5,127 bases of DNA, from contig CAKTVK010000131.1 in NCBI GenBank assembly GCA_934623455.1, forward strand, positions 1-5,127. The letters are read 5' to 3'. Source of the stretch: an uncultured Eggerthellaceae bacterium (GTDB taxonomy: Bacteria > Actinomycetota > Coriobacteriia > Coriobacteriales > Eggerthellaceae). The notes beneath the pieces were generated by a model that was not told the DNA's origin, did not search any database, and worked only from the letters and a program-made list of their open reading frames with translations. Each line of letters starts with the position of its first letter. Positions within the stretch are counted from its first letter, which is position 1. Positions 5,098 to 5,127 of this stretch are shown here, piece by piece. The position numbers and the translations under genes are program-made.

Positions 5098-5127
5098 GTT
5101 TTCGAGAACAATTTATTATCCGAACGT

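Larger units (their letters stand above)
4700..5127. other. intergenic region without a convincing long gene
   Basis: I scanned both strands here. Plus-strand frames reach at most about 100 codons, do not resemble a known family, and either start inside the LuxR gene out of frame or lack a ribosome site at usable distance. Structured elements present are a 10-bp palindrome TCAGCGCTGA (4789-4798), an intrinsic terminator (4866-4905), a 9-bp inverted repeat (4989-5032) and a strong ribosome site near the right edge. A weak promoter-like pair, TTGAAA (4921-4926) and TCTTAT (4942-4947), follows the terminator with a short 15-nt spacer. A transcript leading into a gene beyond the window is plausible but not shown. 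Confidence 0.6.

Noticed and set aside
1..5127. Search for tRNA, rRNA, CRISPR repeats, insertion-sequence ends and a cobalamin riboswitch.
   Set aside because: No tRNA-like cloverleaf segments, regularly spaced repeats, transposase frame or B12-box sequence could be seen by eye.

Overview
The window looks like a chromosomal segment of a GC-rich anaerobic actinobacterium, most likely class Coriobacteriia and probably family Eggerthellaceae. The best pointer is the gene at 3179-4699. It encodes a protein with about twelve membrane segments fused to a C-terminal LuxR-type helix-turn-helix, an architecture strongly expanded in Eggerthella and Slackia relatives. The GC-rich, Ala-heavy coding style and a corrin methyltransferase agree with this. 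The assignment is inferred from gene type and composition; no marker gene is present.

Layout. Positions 809 to 1 (minus strand) hold the 5' part of trmO, a tRNA-Thr t6A37 methyltransferase, which runs off the left edge and carries an Ala-rich insertion of about 65 residues. Positions 810-914 are a short divergent promoter region. Positions 915-2279 (plus) encode a PIN-like/NYN domain protein with a long Ala/Glu/Lys-rich linker and a small conserved C-terminal domain; it resembles an RNA-processing factor. Directly after its stop codon is a perfect 10-bp inverted repeat (2280-2310) with arms two helical turns apart. Positions 2340-3116 encode precorrin-2/cobalt-factor II C20-methyltransferase (CobI/CbiL). 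Positions 3179-4699 encode the membrane LuxR regulator, preceded by a duplicated 11-nt Shine-Dalgarno module. Positions 4700-5127 have no convincing long gene. They hold an intrinsic terminator (4866-4905), a long-range 9-bp inverted repeat (4989-5032) and a strong ribosome site in front of a 7-codon reading frame at the right edge.

How the genes relate. The three plus-strand genes lie head to tail with gaps of about 60 nt and no intrinsic terminator between them, so read-through is plausible. Their functions (RNA handling, corrinoid synthesis, membrane-coupled transcription control) do not form one obvious pathway. trmO and the NYN gene are divergent and both plausibly act on RNA.

I see no mobile element, CRISPR array, tRNA or rRNA. 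The window is mostly ordinary. The points most worth a second look are the low-complexity expansions in three unrelated neighbouring proteins, the palindrome before cobI, and the duplicated ribosome-binding module before the regulator.
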